The notes under the pieces are model-generated. The model did not search any database, was not told where the DNA came from, and saw only the letters and a program-made list of their open reading frames with translations. Positions 6,641 to 7,268 of a DNA stretch of 7,268 nt are shown here, one piece after another. Numbering within the stretch: the stretch's first letter is position 1; the number at the start of each line of letters is the position of its first letter. The position numbers were made by a program, and so were the translations under genes. This DNA is from Bacilli bacterium (GTDB lineage: Bacteria > Bacillota_I > Bacilli_A > ML615J-28 > CAG-313): positions 1 to 7,268 of the forward strand of contig CAADXH010000028.1 in assembly GCA_900752975.1 (NCBI GenBank). Reading direction: 5' to 3'.

Positions 6641-7039
6641 ATGAAGAGAAAATATCACTATTTAATAACTACAATTATTGGCATATTATTCTTTATTGCG
6701 ATTATTTCTATGAAAAATATTTTTGAAAAAAATACTTCAACAGAAATATTTCACGTTTTGACAGATGCAACATTTGTCCCAGGATTAGTTCTTTTTGGTT
6801 TCGGCCTCTTAGTTTTAGCTTATAATGCTGGTACATTTGATATGTTAGCATATGGTATGAGAATGTTATTTGGTAAATTTTTTAGAAATATTTCCGACCG
6901 AAAATATAAAACATTTTATGATTATAAAACAGCAGTTCACGAAGAAAAGAAACAGTGTGGATACCTCATTATTGTAGGACTTGCCTTTCTAGGCCTTTCT
7001 CTTATTTTCTTAATGATATATTTCCAAACACTTAAATAG
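6641..7039 (+). CDS. Small DUF3899-family membrane protein
   Basis: This is a 132-residue protein with three predicted membrane helices, at about residues 7-23, 45-61 and 107-127. A cytoplasmic-looking basic stretch lies between TM2 and TM3 (KFFRNISDRKYK, then YDYK). The pattern of a hydrophobic hairpin, the NAGTFDMLAYGMR motif (62-74), a YDYK motif and a final TM matches DUF3899 proteins of Bacilli and relatives as I remember them; no function is known. The frame stays open upstream with ATGs at 6503 and 6611, but those overlap oppF and have no Shine-Dalgarno. ATG 6641 lies 7 nt after the oppF stop and begins with MKRKYHYLIT, a normal membrane-protein N-terminus. The only purine-rich site, AGAGGA 6615-6620, is 20 nt away, so initiation may depend on translation of oppF. 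Confidence 0.78.
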   Translation: MKRKYHYLITTIIGILFFIAIISMKNIFEKNTSTEIFHVLTDATFVPGLVLFGFGLLVLAYNAGTFDMLAYGMRMLFGKFFRNISDRKYKTFYDYKTAVHEEKKQCGYLIIVGLAFLGLSLIFLMIYFQTLK

Positions 7040-7041
7040 AT

Positions 7042-7046
7042 AGGAG
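7042..7046 (+). promoter_or_regulatory. Shine-Dalgarno for spx
   Basis: AGGAG lies 8 nt before ATG 7055, just after the DUF3899 stop (7037-7039). The whole gap is 15 nt with no room for a terminator, so spx can be read from the upstream transcript. Confidence 0.75.
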
Positions 7047-7054
7047 CGATATTC

Positions 7055-7268
7055 ATGATACAAATATATACTACACCAAGCTGTGCATCTTGCCGAAAAG
7101 CTAAAAAGTGGTTTGATCAGTATAAAATACAATATTCTGAGAAAAATATTTTCAGTATTAAATTAAGTAAAGAAGACATTTTCAGAATGCTCGCAAACAG
7201 TGAAAATGGTTTTGAAGATATTATTTCAACTAGATCTAAAATCTTTAAAGAAAAGAAATTAGATCCTG
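7055..7268 (+). CDS. spx: Transcriptional regulator Spx (ArsC/Spx family), 3'-truncated
   Basis: The first 71 residues are present, about half of a normal ~131-residue Spx; the window ends inside the gene. Spx binds the RNA polymerase alpha C-terminal domain and reprograms transcription under thiol and other stress in Bacillota. The start IQIYTTPSCASCRKAKKW fits the family exactly, with the CxxC redox switch at C10 and C13. NIFS (31-34), Gly52 (the residue needed for alpha-CTD contact in B. subtilis Spx) and the IISTRSK motif (56-62, including R60 and K62) are all conserved. B. subtilis R47 is Ala here. The ISTRSK motif favours Spx over arsenate reductase, whose catalytic pattern is different. 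The neighbourhood after opp matches B. subtilis, where spx lies downstream of oppABCDF and yjbBC and before mecA. A paralogue (MgsR-like) remains possible without the C-terminus. Confidence 0.9.
   Translation, partial: MIQIYTTPSCASCRKAKKWFDQYKIQYSEKNIFSIKLSKEDIFRMLANSENGFEDIISTRSKIFKEKKLDP

Noticed and set aside
6742..6753. GAAATATTTC palindrome within the DUF3899 gene
   Set aside because: It is a short AT-rich symmetry inside coding sequence, expected by chance at this base composition.

Overview
The window is AT-rich (roughly one third G+C by eye) and carries one co-directional gene cluster on the + strand: the tail of a probable substrate-binding protein gene, then oppB, oppC, oppD and oppF of an oligopeptide ABC importer, a small DUF3899-type membrane protein, and the start of spx, which is cut by the window edge. 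All ten tryptophan codons I found in the genes are TGG. No gene contains an in-frame TGA, and the six visible stops are three TAA and three TAG. This fits a low-GC Bacillota/Bacilli or Mollicutes-related lineage using the standard code, for example an Acholeplasma-like or uncultured gut Bacilli lineage. It argues against the TGA=Trp mycoplasmas. I cannot name the genus.

Layout: 1-158 is the C-terminal 51 codons of a likely OppA-type binding protein. The 159-278 spacer holds a 12-bp GC-rich hairpin without a good U tract, a short AT-rich palindromic patch and a clear Shine-Dalgarno for oppB. oppB and oppC abut exactly (TAAATG). oppC and oppD are 3 nt apart, and oppD and oppF overlap by 17 nt. 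A DUF3899 gene begins 7 nt after oppF, and spx begins 15 nt after that. No terminator was seen between oppB and the right edge, so co-transcription is plausible.

Working model: the binding protein captures peptides outside the cell, OppB and OppC form the membrane channel, and the OppD/OppF heterodimer powers import by ATP hydrolysis. All standard ATPase motifs are intact in both OppD and OppF. Placing spx just after opp recalls the Bacillus subtilis opp-yjbBC-spx-mecA neighbourhood, with DUF3899 in the yjbBC position.

The genes are ordinary in identity, but three of the four transporter subunits are enlarged in different places. OppC has a ~230-residue, tyrosine-rich external loop after TM1. 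OppD has an N-terminal membrane anchor plus a ~365-residue helical insertion between the Q-loop and the signature. OppF has a ~120-residue lysine/glutamate-rich insertion between Walker A and the Q-loop. OppD also has all four positions of the usual C-terminal cysteine cluster replaced. I see no mobile element, CRISPR array, tRNA, rRNA or recognisable riboswitch, and no sign of an unknown defence-type system.
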